Shown in pieces: positions 29,715 through 39,252 of a DNA stretch of 64,000 nt. The notes below the pieces were generated by a model, which made no database searches, was not told the DNA's origin, and saw nothing but the letters and a program-made list of their open reading frames with translations. The position numbers were made by a program, and so were the translations under genes. Numbering within the stretch: the stretch's first letter is position 1; each line of letters begins with the position of its first letter. Origin of the DNA: an uncultured Blastocatellia bacterium (lineage in GTDB: Bacteria; Acidobacteriota; Blastocatellia; HR10); the NCBI GenBank assembly GCA_937934295.1, contig CALHAI010000005.1:1-64000 (forward strand), given 5' to 3'.

Positions 29715-30833
29715 TCACGCTCGTCTTAAGATCACGACCGTTTGATTCTGCCCGCAGATGCCCCCTGCGCCATGCGCTAGAGCCGTGCGCGCGCCAAGGA
29801 CTTGACGCTCTCCCGCCTCCCCCCGCAACTGCCAATAGGCCTCGACGACGCGCACGAGCCCACTGACGGTTGGCGGATTTCCACAGAGAGGGCCACCGGA
29901 TGGATTGATAAATGGCGCACGGTCTTGCGTGATGAATTCCACCGGCGAGGTGTGGAGGCCGAGCGCCTCAATGGCCATCAGTTCTTCATGCGCATACCGC
30001 GCCGAGAGCTCAACGACATCGATCTCGCGAGCGGGATCGCTGATGCCCGCCATCGCATAGGCCCGTCGCGCGGCTTCCTGAAGCGCCCGCGCCTCGGCCA
30101 GGTCGCGCTCCGTCCAATATGCATCGGTGCAATTCCCGATGCCGACGATATACACCGGACGGTCGGTGAGCTGGCACGCTCGCCATTCGCTCGCTAAGAG
30201 TACAGCGCACGCGCCATCCGAACGTGGCGCGGCCTCCAGCTCGTGGATGGGATCGGCCAGAATAGGCGAAGCCAGCACATCCTCGACGGTGAATGCTCCA
30301 GCTCGCTGGGCATACGGATTCTTGAGCGCCTGACAATGCGCTTTCGCAGCGACGAACGCCACGTCCTCCGGCCTCACCCCTCGCCTCCGGCAATAACGGC
30401 GCGCCTGTAACGCGGCAGCTATCAGTTCCTCCAACCCCAGCGGACGCTGGAGAAAGGGATCGAACATAAGGCCCGTGATCGCCGACGGCTGTCCTTCGGA
30501 TTCCTTGCAGTGAGCGACGACGAGCGTCAGATCGAACTCCCCGGAGAGAATGCGGGCAGCCCCATAGAGGAGCGCTTGCAGCCCATCGGCGGCCACCTTC
30601 GCCTCGGATTTCAAGTACGCGCCCACGACCTCATTGATAGCCATGCTGGAGATGGTCTTCCCATCATAGGCGTCTTGCGAAGCCGTCACCATGCTCTCGA
30701 TCTCGCGCATCGAGATGCCCGTACGATCGAGAAGCTCTCGAACGACTCCATAGACCAGCTCGTTGTACGCGAGCGAGGCCTTTCGAGCTTCAAACCGCGT
30801 CTGCGCCGCCCCGATGATCGCCACCCGCCTCAT
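29715..30833 (-). CDS. Thiolase-like (Ltp2-type) protein, catalytic Cys absent
   Basis: MRRVAIIGAAQTRFEAR, GEFDLTLVVAHCKES, NPSGGPLCGNPPTVSGLVRVVEAY; Cys position is Ala by alignment. Confidence 0.83.
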   Translation of the reverse strand: MRRVAIIGAAQTRFEARKASLAYNELVYGVVRELLDRTGISMREIESMVTASQDAYDGKTISSMAINEVVGAYLKSEAKVAADGLQALLYGAARILSGEFDLTLVVAHCKESEGQPSAITGLMFDPFLQRPLGLEELIAAALQARRYCRRRGVRPEDVAFVAAKAHCQALKNPYAQRAGAFTVEDVLASPILADPIHELEAAPRSDGACAVLLASEWRACQLTDRPVYIVGIGNCTDAYWTERDLAEARALQEAARRAYAMAGISDPAREIDVVELSARYAHEELMAIEALGLHTSPVEFITQDRAPFINPSGGPLCGNPPTVSGLVRVVEAYWQLRGEAGERQVLGARTALAHGAGGICGQNQTVVILRRA

Positions 30834-31624
30834 CGCCCCTTCCACCGCGGAGAGCGTTTTTCAAGGAAAGCAGCGATCCCTTCCCGCGCGTCCTCGGAGA
30901 GGAGCGCGTGTAAGCAATATCGCGTCTCGATCGCCAACCCTTCCGCCAACGTCACTCCCGCTGACTCGACCAAACAGCGCTTGATCGCGCGCATCGCCAC
31001 AGGAGCTTGAGCCGCCAAACGATGCGCGAACGCGCGCGCTTCTTCTCGCGTGTGCTCAGGGGCGCACGCCCGCGTGATCAGCCCGATGGCTTCCGCTCGC
31101 TCGGCATCCAGCAGCTCCCCAGTCATAATCAGTTCCGCCGCGCGCATGCGGCCGATCAATCGCGGGAGCCGTTGCGTCCCACCTCCCCCGGGGAGAATAC
31201 CCAACTTAATCTCCGGCAGCCCAATGCGGGGCGCTCCTTGGGACATGAAGCGAAAGTCCAACGCCAGCGCCAGCTCGCATCCGCCGCCCAACGCATGCCC
31301 GGTGATGGCCGCGATGGTCGGCTTGGAGAGACGCTCGAGGCGATTGAACGCCGCATGCACCAACTCGATCTTCCGCTCAAGCGGCTCTCGCTCGAACTGA
31401 TACTCGGCCATCTGCGCGATGTCTGCGCCAGCGATGAAGACGTTCTCCACACCGCTCGCGAAGACGATGGCGCGCACTTCTTCATCGTCTTCCAATTCCT
31501 CGCTCACCCGAATGAGCTCTTCGTATAACTCCGGATCCAGTGTGTTCACCGGCGGCTTGCACACGATCACCTCAGCCACGCCATCGGCTCGGACGATCGT
31601 CAGGAAGCGATAGTCGGACATCAC
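30830..31624 (-). CDS. Enoyl-CoA hydratase/isomerase
   Basis: FASGVENVFIAGADIAQM, AAITGHALGGGCELALALDFRF, LPEIKLGILPGGGGTQRLPRLIG. Confidence 0.95.
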   Translation of the reverse strand: MMSDYRFLTIVRADGVAEVIVCKPPVNTLDPELYEELIRVSEELEDDEEVRAIVFASGVENVFIAGADIAQMAEYQFEREPLERKIELVHAAFNRLERLSKPTIAAITGHALGGGCELALALDFRFMSQGAPRIGLPEIKLGILPGGGGTQRLPRLIGRMRAAELIMTGELLDAERAEAIGLITRACAPEHTREEARAFAHRLAAQAPVAMRAIKRCLVESAGVTLAEGLAIETRYCLHALLSEDAREGIAAFLEKRSPRWKGR

Positions 31625-32479
31625 TCACTCCTCGAACTGGAAGACCTTCACGGCCGTCTCGCGCAACAAGGCCCGTTTGGCTTCCGGCTTCAACCCGAGC
31701 TGCTCGATCTGCGTGAGACTCTCCTCATGCAGGATGAGCGGATAGTCCGTCCCCCACATGACTTTCCCAATGCCCCGCGAATTCATGAAATGAACGAGCG
31801 ATTTGTCCCAATACTTGGGCGCATGCCCGCTGACGGCGATGTACACGTTCGGATGCTTCCACGCCAGGGCGATCAATTCCTCAACCCACGGCCACCCAGT
31901 ATGGGCGGCAACCAGACGAAGCTCAGGGAAATAAAGGGCGACGTCGTCGAGCAGGATCGGACGCCCGCAAGCGCTCGGCATGAACTCGGCCGAATGGCCG
32001 GTCTGAATCACGATTGGGATGTCCAGCTCCGCGCACTTGGCGTAGAAGGGGTACCATTCGGCGGCATTGAGCGGCAAGCCGAAACCGTAAGGATGAATAT
32101 GGGCGCCCCGAAACCCATATTCTCGAACGGCATGCTCGAGCCGACGCACACCCGCCATGCGCTCAAAGGGGTTGATGCCCGCCAGCCCCACGATCCGATC
32201 CGGATACGCTTGAACCAATGTGGCGATCTCCTCGTAGGGGAAGTCCGCCCCCATCCTGTTCTTTCGATAGAACGCCTGCTTGAGCGCGGGGATGCACACT
32301 TTCTCGATGCCGAGCCGATCCATCATGGCGATAAATTCGTGGGGCTCGTAGCCCTTCATGTTCGCGGTGCGCCCCCACCGAATCCCCATCATGAAGTAGA
32401 CCTCCTCGTTGTCGAGAAAGAGATGCTTGATCCCCGCTGGCGTGAACGGATTACACCAAACGTCAATGGCCCCCTTCAT
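31625..32479 (-). CDS. Amidohydrolase family (ACMSD-like TIM barrel)
   Basis: GLAGINPFERMAGVRRLEHAVREYGFRGAHIHPYGFG, HTGWPWVEELIALAWKHPNVYIAVSG, VMWGTDYP. Confidence 0.9.
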   Translation of the reverse strand: MKGAIDVWCNPFTPAGIKHLFLDNEEVYFMMGIRWGRTANMKGYEPHEFIAMMDRLGIEKVCIPALKQAFYRKNRMGADFPYEEIATLVQAYPDRIVGLAGINPFERMAGVRRLEHAVREYGFRGAHIHPYGFGLPLNAAEWYPFYAKCAELDIPIVIQTGHSAEFMPSACGRPILLDDVALYFPELRLVAAHTGWPWVEELIALAWKHPNVYIAVSGHAPKYWDKSLVHFMNSRGIGKVMWGTDYPLILHEESLTQIEQLGLKPEAKRALLRETAVKVFQFEE

Positions 32480-32907
32480 GCGCTTCCCTCCTCCGCGCGT
32501 TCGTCCGGCTCCTCCGCCAACTCGATGAGGATCTCTCCCTGCGTCCCCAGGTTCAGGAATGCGATCTTCCGCCCGTGCAGCCCCGCCCGCGGTCGCGGAT
32601 CGAGAATGCGCGCCCCCAACTCCCGAAGGCGTGCCAGTTCAGCCTCCAGGTCTCGAACGTGGAAGGAGATATGATGCATGCCCTCGCCGCGCTCTGCGAG
32701 CAAGCGGCCGACCTTCGTATCCCCCTCCTTGGCACTAAGCAGTTCCAAGTGAACGCCACCGATCTCAAGCACAGCAACCTCGGTCCCCGATTCCGGCAGG
32801 AAGCTCCGTTCCCGCAGCGTCGCGCCCAGCAATCGCTGAAATCGCTCGATGCTCTCCTCGACGTCCGCGACCAGAAGCGCGATATGATTCAATCCGCCAA
32901 TCACCAC
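32476..32907 (-). CDS. VOC family/methylmalonyl-CoA epimerase-like
   Basis: GLNHIALLVADVEESIERFQRLLGA, GEGMHHISFHVRDLEAELARLRELGARILD. Confidence 0.92.
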   Translation of the reverse strand: MVIGGLNHIALLVADVEESIERFQRLLGATLRERSFLPESGTEVAVLEIGGVHLELLSAKEGDTKVGRLLAERGEGMHHISFHVRDLEAELARLRELGARILDPRPRAGLHGRKIAFLNLGTQGEILIELAEEPDERAEEGSA

Positions 32908-32918
32908 CGCCTCCTTCT

Positions 32919-32938
32919 TACCAAACGCTCGTTTGATA
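32919..32938. promoter_or_regulatory. Operator-like palindrome TAcCAAACGCTCGTTTGaTA
   Basis: Inverted repeat CAAACG-CT-CGTTTG immediately upstream of VOC gene; same core at 54073. Confidence 0.6.
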
Positions 32939-32976
32939 ACCGTCCAGTGTGTTCGATAAGTGGGCCTTTTGTCAAA

Positions 32977-33528
32977 TCAATCGCTTCCCGCGCGCGAGGG
33001 ATCGGTTTGGCATGCGAAGGCGATGCGGAACACGGTGTTGAACTTCTGGAATCCTGTGACGAGGGCGAAATACATGCCCACCTCCACGAGCTCCTCATCG
33101 GTCAACTCTCGCTTCAGCTCCTCGAGCACCGTCTCTTCCAGCATGGCCTCCGACCGATGCGCCATCAATTCGGCCATGCGCAGGATGGCACGCTCGCGCG
33201 GCGTGAACGGCCCCTGTTCGGGATCGTCAACGCCCTTGACCTTCTCCTCGGGAATGCCATTTCGCCTGGCCCAGGCGAGGTTCGCCGCCTCTCAATATGC
33301 GCATCCATTCAACCGCGCCAAGCGCAGGCGTGCTAATTCCTTGATCTCGGACTCAACGCGACCGGTGAGTAGCGCGAGATAAAGCTCATGAAAGGCCCGA
33401 AAGGCTTCAGGCCGATGGGCGATAACGCGGGCGAAGGTCGTATCGCCGATCCATGCCTCATACATGGCCACCAGGTGTTGGAGATCTTGGGGAAGATCGC
33501 TCGTCCTCTTCAGCTCGACGATCGGCAT
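32977..33528 (-). CDS. Carboxymuconolactone decarboxylase/AhpD-like protein with in-frame TGA (33292..33294) at CxxU: predicted selenoprotein
   Basis: Same-frame translation through TGA: ...LARLNGCAY-U-EAANLAWARRNGIPEEKVKGVDDPEQGPFTPRERAILRMAELMAHRSEAMLEE... Confidence 0.78.
33262..33278 (-). promoter_or_regulatory. Candidate bacterial SECIS hairpin 3' of the in-frame UGA
   Basis: RNA UCGCCU-GGGCC-AGGCGA, 6-bp stem with G-starting apical loop, loop begins 20 nt after UGA. Confidence 0.55.
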
Positions 33529-33567
33529 CTCCGTCCTCCTATAGTGCGCCCACAAAGGAGCGCTGGT

Positions 33568-36504
33568 TCAAAACGTGAATCTCAGGGCGAGTTGCGTCTT
33601 GAAGGCGTCGCCGACGGCGCGCGGCATATTGAAAGTGGCAATCGGGGGTTGCGCCAGCGTCGGCCGTCCCCACACAGTGAAGAGGTCGGTGATATTCACC
33701 CGGTTGAAGAGATTGTAGAATTCGACGATGGCTTCCAGGCTATAGCGCTCGGCCATCCGGAAGCGCCGCACCAGACGCAGATCCAACGCCACGAAATCAT
33801 CTCCTCGATGGGTATTCCGTCCGAGTGTGTCCGGCCGATCCGTGACGGCGTTGAGGTCTCGATTCACATCTGAGCCCGCTGTCACATTGAAATACCGAGG
33901 GCTCTGGGCCGTCGCGATCACATGCGCGCCGAACCCTCTCAGGATGGGGAGCTGTGAAGGCGCTTCCACACTCAGCGTCAGGATGAAGCGATGCTTGGCG
34001 TGTTCCGCCGAGAGTCCTCGATCCAACCGCGTATTGTACGGATCCTCGGGCGTGATGAATGTGCTATTGCCTGCCCCATTGTCGATTGCGCGCGAGAAGA
34101 CGTAGTTGGCCGTGAGCCCGAAGTGGCGCGCGAACGCCCGACGCACGGTGAGCGTTCCCGCGTGATAGATCGAGTATCCGATAGGCTGCCCGATATAGGT
34201 TACGCCAAAGCGCGTGTCGTAAAGTCGCCCTTGATAGTCGTTCTTCCCGTTGGGGAGGCGGGAGATGGCCGGCCGTAGGTTGTGATTGATCAAGAGCGGC
34301 AGCTTGAACGAGCGCAATCCCGAATAACCGACGGTCACCGCCCAGGACGAGGAGAGCTGTCGCTCGAGCTCCAAGCTCCACTGTAGGGCATACGGATTGG
34401 GAATATCTGGGGCCGAGATGACGACGAATTGCGGCGATGGCCCAGTGGGAATCGTCCCGCGCCGCACGTAGTCGAGGAAAGCCGCCGTCGCCGCATCCGT
34501 TCCCGTGATGATGAGAGGGACGACCGTGTTCGGCAGAGGCCTATATCGCTGAACGAAGGGATTCGCCCGCACGTATTCCTCGTTGAAGTTCGGGAAATTG
34601 GATCCGTGCACGAATCCGTCAATGAGCAAATACGGATGGTAGCGATCGGAGACGAAGATCCCGTAGCCGCCGCGGATCACCGTCAGGCGGAGCTGTCCGA
34701 AGGAATACGCGAATCCCACGCGGGGCTGGAAATTATTGTGATCCCCTTCGGTGAGCGTCGTGATCCCGCGAATCCGCTCGACGTCGTATCGAACTCCATA
34801 GGTGAACATCAGGTTCCGGCGTGCTTGCCACTGGTCTTGCACGAACCACCCGAACTGATCCGCGTCCATGAACAGACGAAGCCGATACTGTTCCGGATGA
34901 ATGCGGATTTGAAGGACGAGCGGCCCGTTGGGAGCCGTAAAGGCGGCGAGGCCGGGAATGATGGCCAACGAGCCGGGCGTGACGTGGTTCATGACAGCTG
35001 TCCGCAGGAACTCGATGCCGAACCTCACGTGATGAGCGCCGCGCAGATAACTCGCGTTGTGGAAGATGTGCCACCGCTTTTCATCGAGCCCTTGCTCATC
35101 AGCGGCCTCCACCCCGCTGGAGAACGCCCCAACGACGGCCAGTTCCACCATCGGCACTCCCGGTCGCGGTCGCAACTGGTAGGCGTGCTTGGCGAAGCCG
35201 AAACCCGTCACCGTGACAAAGCGCGGCGAGAAGGTGGAATTCAGCGTCAGGACCACCCCTTGATCCCGCAACGTGTGATGGCGCGCCGCCAGCGTCGTGA
35301 TCGGCTCTCCCGTCACCCCTGATGCCCCAATTCGATCGTTCCGACTCTCCAGGTCGTAGACGTTGTACCGCACCATCCCCATATGCTTCTCTCCCAGGGC
35401 GAAATCCGATCGCACCAAGAATTGATCCACATCTGACGTCTGCAACACATTTGGCGTCTCCAGCTCCGGATACCCAAGCCGCTGCAACACGGCGTTAATG
35501 GCTCCCAGATTCTGTAGATAGACGGCTGGGAATCGCGGCGCCTTCGCTTGTCGCTGCCCCTCGTAGTTGCCAAAGAGGAAGAACCGATCTCGCCGTAGGG
35601 GTCCGCCGATCGTCCCACCGAATTGTCCGCGCCGAAAGGCACTGAAGCCCGGCGTCGTCAAGAGGTCCACCTTGTCCAGCTTGTCGTTCCGCAAAAATCC
35701 ATATCCGCTCCCGTGCCACTCGTTCGTCCCCGAACGGGTGATCACATTGATGAGCCCTCCCATAGCATGCCCTTGCTCGACCGTGTACAAGCTGTTGACG
35801 ACCCGAAACTCTCGCACGGCTTCGAGCGAGTAGAAGGATTTCACCACATTGGCCGTCCACACATAGGCATCGGCTCCATCTATCGTCTGGTAATTGAATT
35901 GATAGCGCTGCCCGCTGAAACTGAACTGATTCTCCTTGTAGCGATCGCCCATGTACGCTCCCCGTCCGCTGGCCGCACTGGCCGGAACGACTTTGGGCGT
36001 GATGAGCGTCAACTGTACGAAATTGCGCGTGTTGATCGGCAAGGCATGCACCTGCCGTTCGTCCAGCACGTGCGTGATCTCCGTTCGCGTCGGCTCCACA
36101 AGCGGCGCTTGCGCCGTGATCTCCACCCTCTCCTCGACCGCTCCCACTTTCAATACGACATCCACTGTCGCCGCTTGCCCCACCGTCAAGACGACGGGGA
36201 TCACGCTAACGGTAAATCCTGGCGCTTCAACGCGCACCTCGTATTGTCCCGGCAGGAGCGAGATCACTCGATACCTCCCGCGCTCATCCGTCTCCACGCG
36301 TTGACCCGCTCCCGTATCGAGGTTCCGCACATGCACCTGCGCGCCTACGACGACATTCCCCGCCGGATCCGTCACTATGCCATTGATGCTCGCCATCGCC
36401 GGTATCTGCGCAGCGAAAGCTGCGGCTGCCAGGAGCACTAGGCTCCCAATCATCCCGCAGAGATGCGGGCGAAGATTCTTGCCGGGTTCAGACTTCCGAG
36501 GCAT
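33568..36504 (-). CDS. TonB-dependent receptor, Oar-like, with carboxypeptidase-regulatory-like N-terminal domain
   Basis: SINGIVTDPAGNVVVGAQVHVRNLDTGAGQRVETDERGRYRV...; MGGLINVITRSGTNEWHGSGYGF; C-terminal FNMPRAVGDAFKTQLALRFTF. Confidence 0.92.
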   Translation of the reverse strand: MPRKSEPGKNLRPHLCGMIGSLVLLAAAAFAAQIPAMASINGIVTDPAGNVVVGAQVHVRNLDTGAGQRVETDERGRYRVISLLPGQYEVRVEAPGFTVSVIPVVLTVGQAATVDVVLKVGAVEERVEITAQAPLVEPTRTEITHVLDERQVHALPINTRNFVQLTLITPKVVPASAASGRGAYMGDRYKENQFSFSGQRYQFNYQTIDGADAYVWTANVVKSFYSLEAVREFRVVNSLYTVEQGHAMGGLINVITRSGTNEWHGSGYGFLRNDKLDKVDLLTTPGFSAFRRGQFGGTIGGPLRRDRFFLFGNYEGQRQAKAPRFPAVYLQNLGAINAVLQRLGYPELETPNVLQTSDVDQFLVRSDFALGEKHMGMVRYNVYDLESRNDRIGASGVTGEPITTLAARHHTLRDQGVVLTLNSTFSPRFVTVTGFGFAKHAYQLRPRPGVPMVELAVVGAFSSGVEAADEQGLDEKRWHIFHNASYLRGAHHVRFGIEFLRTAVMNHVTPGSLAIIPGLAAFTAPNGPLVLQIRIHPEQYRLRLFMDADQFGWFVQDQWQARRNLMFTYGVRYDVERIRGITTLTEGDHNNFQPRVGFAYSFGQLRLTVIRGGYGIFVSDRYHPYLLIDGFVHGSNFPNFNEEYVRANPFVQRYRPLPNTVVPLIITGTDAATAAFLDYVRRGTIPTGPSPQFVVISAPDIPNPYALQWSLELERQLSSSWAVTVGYSGLRSFKLPLLINHNLRPAISRLPNGKNDYQGRLYDTRFGVTYIGQPIGYSIYHAGTLTVRRAFARHFGLTANYVFSRAIDNGAGNSTFITPEDPYNTRLDRGLSAEHAKHRFILTLSVEAPSQLPILRGFGAHVIATAQSPRYFNVTAGSDVNRDLNAVTDRPDTLGRNTHRGDDFVALDLRLVRRFRMAERYSLEAIVEFYNLFNRVNITDLFTVWGRPTLAQPPIATFNMPRAVGDAFKTQLALRFTF

Positions 36505-37066
36505 CTCTCCTCTCCTCCTCTCTCCCCAGTGACCGGGGACGTGATGAAAATGAATTCGAGATGGGGCTTCCTATTGGCTCACGAACGTTTGGAAGCCCCA
36601 CCTCCAATTCATCTATGCGAAAGACTTGGCAGGTATTTTTGAGGAGCGACAACCAGCGCTGGCGATGCTCACGCTCGGAGAGTCCGCCCAAGCCCTCCTC
36701 ACTCATCCCCGTGCGCCGATCAATAAGATACGTCGCCGTGAATCGAACGGCGGATTGCGCGACCTCAACCAGATGCACGCAGCCGCTCGCTCCACCGAGT
36801 CGCTCGGTGATGTGTCGATTGATTCCCGGCCCGATGACCTCTCCTCCGAGGCGGATGACGTTCGCCAATGCCGGAAGGCATAGTGTGGGATAGGGTCGCT
36901 TGATCATCTCGGCACGCGCCTGAAGAATCCGCCCAGTCTCGACCTCGACGAGCAATTCGATATGAAAGCTGTGTTCGACATCCAGGAGCGATCCCTGCAC
37001 GCGTAGGGTTGGCCCACGCTCGTCGAAGATCTTCACGTTGACATTTCGCTCGAGGACCTTCGTCAT
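36488..37066 (-). CDS. DUF2889 family protein
   Basis: HSFHIELLVEVETGRILQARAEMIKRPYPTLCLPALANVIRLGGEVIGPGINRHITERLGGASGCVHLVEV. Confidence 0.75.
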   Translation of the reverse strand: MTKVLERNVNVKIFDERGPTLRVQGSLLDVEHSFHIELLVEVETGRILQARAEMIKRPYPTLCLPALANVIRLGGEVIGPGINRHITERLGGASGCVHLVEVAQSAVRFTATYLIDRRTGMSEEGLGGLSEREHRQRWLSLLKNTCQVFRIDELEVGLPNVREPIGSPISNSFSSRPRSLGREEERRDASEV

Positions 37067-38100
37067 GCGCTCTGGCTGTGAAAATACGGCACGACCTCGC
37101 GCCCGAAGAGGGTGAGACATTGCAAGACCCGATCCCACCGAGGCCCTTTCGGGAGCCGGAAGCGAAGGACGATCTCATCCACGTCATACTCCCGCGCGTA
37201 CATCTCAATCTGGCGGATGCACTCTTTTGGAGACCCGAGGATGAGATGACGGCTGGCGCGTTCGAGGGTGAAGTCGGATTCGGATTGGAATTCCGGATGA
37301 TGCGTGAGGATGCCCCAGCGGAAATAGAAGAGCCATTCCTCGACGGCGAGTCGCCCGAACACCACTTCGGCTTCCGCGCGCGTAGGCGCCACCCATCCAT
37401 CCCGCATGAGGACGACCTTCGAGGGGCGGCCGGCCGCGCGCGCCGCCTCGCGATAAAGACGGACTTGCTCGAGCCACACTTGACGATCCAAAGGGAACGG
37501 ATCGCTGCACCACGCATCGCCGATGCGCCCGGCTCGCGCGATCGTCTTCGGGAACATGCCGCCGACCCACCATTCGGGCATCGGTTTCTGATAGGGCTTC
37601 GGCGTGAGCAAGACTTCGTCGAACTGGTAGTATCGGCCATGATAGGAGAATCGCTCCTCGGTCCAAGCGAGCTTGATGATCTCGACCTGCTCCTCGAATC
37701 GCGCGCCGCGTTGGTGATGGGGAATGCCGAACATCCGGCTGTATCCGGAATGGTATCCAGCGGCGACGCCGAAGATGACGCGCCCGCGGGAGACGTGATC
37801 GATCATGGCCACCTGCTCGGCCACATGAATCGGATGATGGAGCGGGAGCACGAGGATGTAGCTGCCCAAGCGAATGCGGCTCGTTCGAGCCGCGATGACC
37901 GAGAGCAGCACCAGGGAGGAAGGAAAGAAGCATTCGGTCCGTCCATGTCGCTCGGGCACGACGATCGAATCGAATCCCCCTTCCTCGGCCAGCTCGATCT
38001 CGCGGTAAAGCTGATCGACGAACGCACTCACTTCCTCGCGCGTCGGGATCGAACGATTGTAAGGTCCGGCGTGTGTGTCCAAGAGATAATGCAGCCTCAT
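37063..38100 (-). CDS. LLM class (luciferase-like) flavin-dependent oxidoreductase
   Basis: AEEGGFDSIVVPERH, RIRLGSYILVLPLHHPIHVAEQVAMIDHVSRGRVIFGVAAGYH. Confidence 0.92.
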   Translation of the reverse strand: MRLHYLLDTHAGPYNRSIPTREEVSAFVDQLYREIELAEEGGFDSIVVPERHGRTECFFPSSLVLLSVIAARTSRIRLGSYILVLPLHHPIHVAEQVAMIDHVSRGRVIFGVAAGYHSGYSRMFGIPHHQRGARFEEQVEIIKLAWTEERFSYHGRYYQFDEVLLTPKPYQKPMPEWWVGGMFPKTIARAGRIGDAWCSDPFPLDRQVWLEQVRLYREAARAAGRPSKVVLMRDGWVAPTRAEAEVVFGRLAVEEWLFYFRWGILTHHPEFQSESDFTLERASRHLILGSPKECIRQIEMYAREYDVDEIVLRFRLPKGPRWDRVLQCLTLFGREVVPYFHSQSA

Positions 38101-38143
38101 GGCTTCCCTCCTCGCGGCCTTCCGCCGGCGCGATCCACCGAGA

Positions 38144-39187
38144 TCAGTGGCGGAAGTGCGGGATGACCTCTTTTCCGAACAGCTCAAGGCATCGCATCGT
38201 CGCTTGGTGATCAGGCCCGGTGGGATGGCGGAAGTAGAAGACGATGTATTCGCATCCGACCTCGCGGCGATAGCGTTCGATCTCGGCGATGACTTCGTCG
38301 GGCGTCCCGGCGATCACCCGATTGGGAGCCACGCGCTCATAGGTCCAGTCCTCATCGCGAGCTGTGCGCACCCAAGGTTCCCACTGGGCGTTGAAGCGCC
38401 CGGATTCGAAGAAGCCGAGGTGCTTGTAGAACAGATGATAGTCCCGAACGGTCGGCCACCACAGCTCGCGAATCTCCCGGGGATCGTGCGAGACCCATCC
38501 GTCGCGGATGAGGACGACCTCGATCTGATCCGCGTGGCCGTGCTCGATCGCCGACTCCCGATAGATATCGGCCCAGGCCTTCATGACCTGAATGACGTGC
38601 AGCGGATCGGAAATCCATCCTGTGCCGAGGCGTCCGGCACGGCGCAAGGCGGGCTCACTCATGGCGCCGATCCAGATCGGCGGGTGCGGCCGCTGTACGA
38701 CACGCGGCGTGACTCGGACGTTCTCCAACGTGAAGAATTCCCCCTCGAAGGAGAAGGGCTCGCCGCTCCACGCGCGCCGCAAAATCTCGATCTGCTCGAC
38801 AAATCGTCGGGTTACTCCCTGCCGCTCGATGCCGAAGAGTCGGAATTCGGATTCGACGAGATTGAGGCCGACGCCGAGGATGACGCGCCCTTTTGAGACG
38901 TTATCCAGCACGGCGACCTCTTCGGCCACGTGGATCGGGTGCCATTCGGGAAGCTGCAGGATGGATGTGCCCACGCGCAATCGCTTCGTGCAAGCGGCCA
39001 CGGCGGCCAAGAGGATCAGTGGAGCACTCAGGTATCCGTCAGGCATCATGTGATGCTCGGGCACGAAGACCGCATCAAACCCGACGGCTTCGGCCAACTT
39101 GGCTTCTTCCAAGATCTCGCCGTAGAGTTCCGCGATCCGCGCCCCATTGGGCGGATCCTGGGTATTGACAAGCATGCCGAATCTCAT
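38144..39187 (-). CDS. LLM class (luciferase-like) flavin-dependent oxidoreductase
   Basis: AVGFDAVFVPEHH, RLRVGTSILQLPEWHPIHVAEEVAVLDNVSKGRVILGVGLN. Confidence 0.92.
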   Translation of the reverse strand: MRFGMLVNTQDPPNGARIAELYGEILEEAKLAEAVGFDAVFVPEHHMMPDGYLSAPLILLAAVAACTKRLRVGTSILQLPEWHPIHVAEEVAVLDNVSKGRVILGVGLNLVESEFRLFGIERQGVTRRFVEQIEILRRAWSGEPFSFEGEFFTLENVRVTPRVVQRPHPPIWIGAMSEPALRRAGRLGTGWISDPLHVIQVMKAWADIYRESAIEHGHADQIEVVLIRDGWVSHDPREIRELWWPTVRDYHLFYKHLGFFESGRFNAQWEPWVRTARDEDWTYERVAPNRVIAGTPDEVIAEIERYRREVGCEYIVFYFRHPTGPDHQATMRCLELFGKEVIPHFRH

Positions 39188-39252
39188 CGGCCAGCCTCCA
39201 GAGAATGCATTCGACCGACGGACGCGCTCTCACACATCGCGCGATCGCTCCC

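Noticed and set aside
33292-33294. TGA as an ordinary nonsense mutation making the CMD gene a pseudogene
   Set aside because: Considered but disfavoured: the only stop is exactly at the CxxC second Cys, the rest of the frame is intact, and a SECIS-like hairpin follows. Not formally excluded without Sec machinery data.
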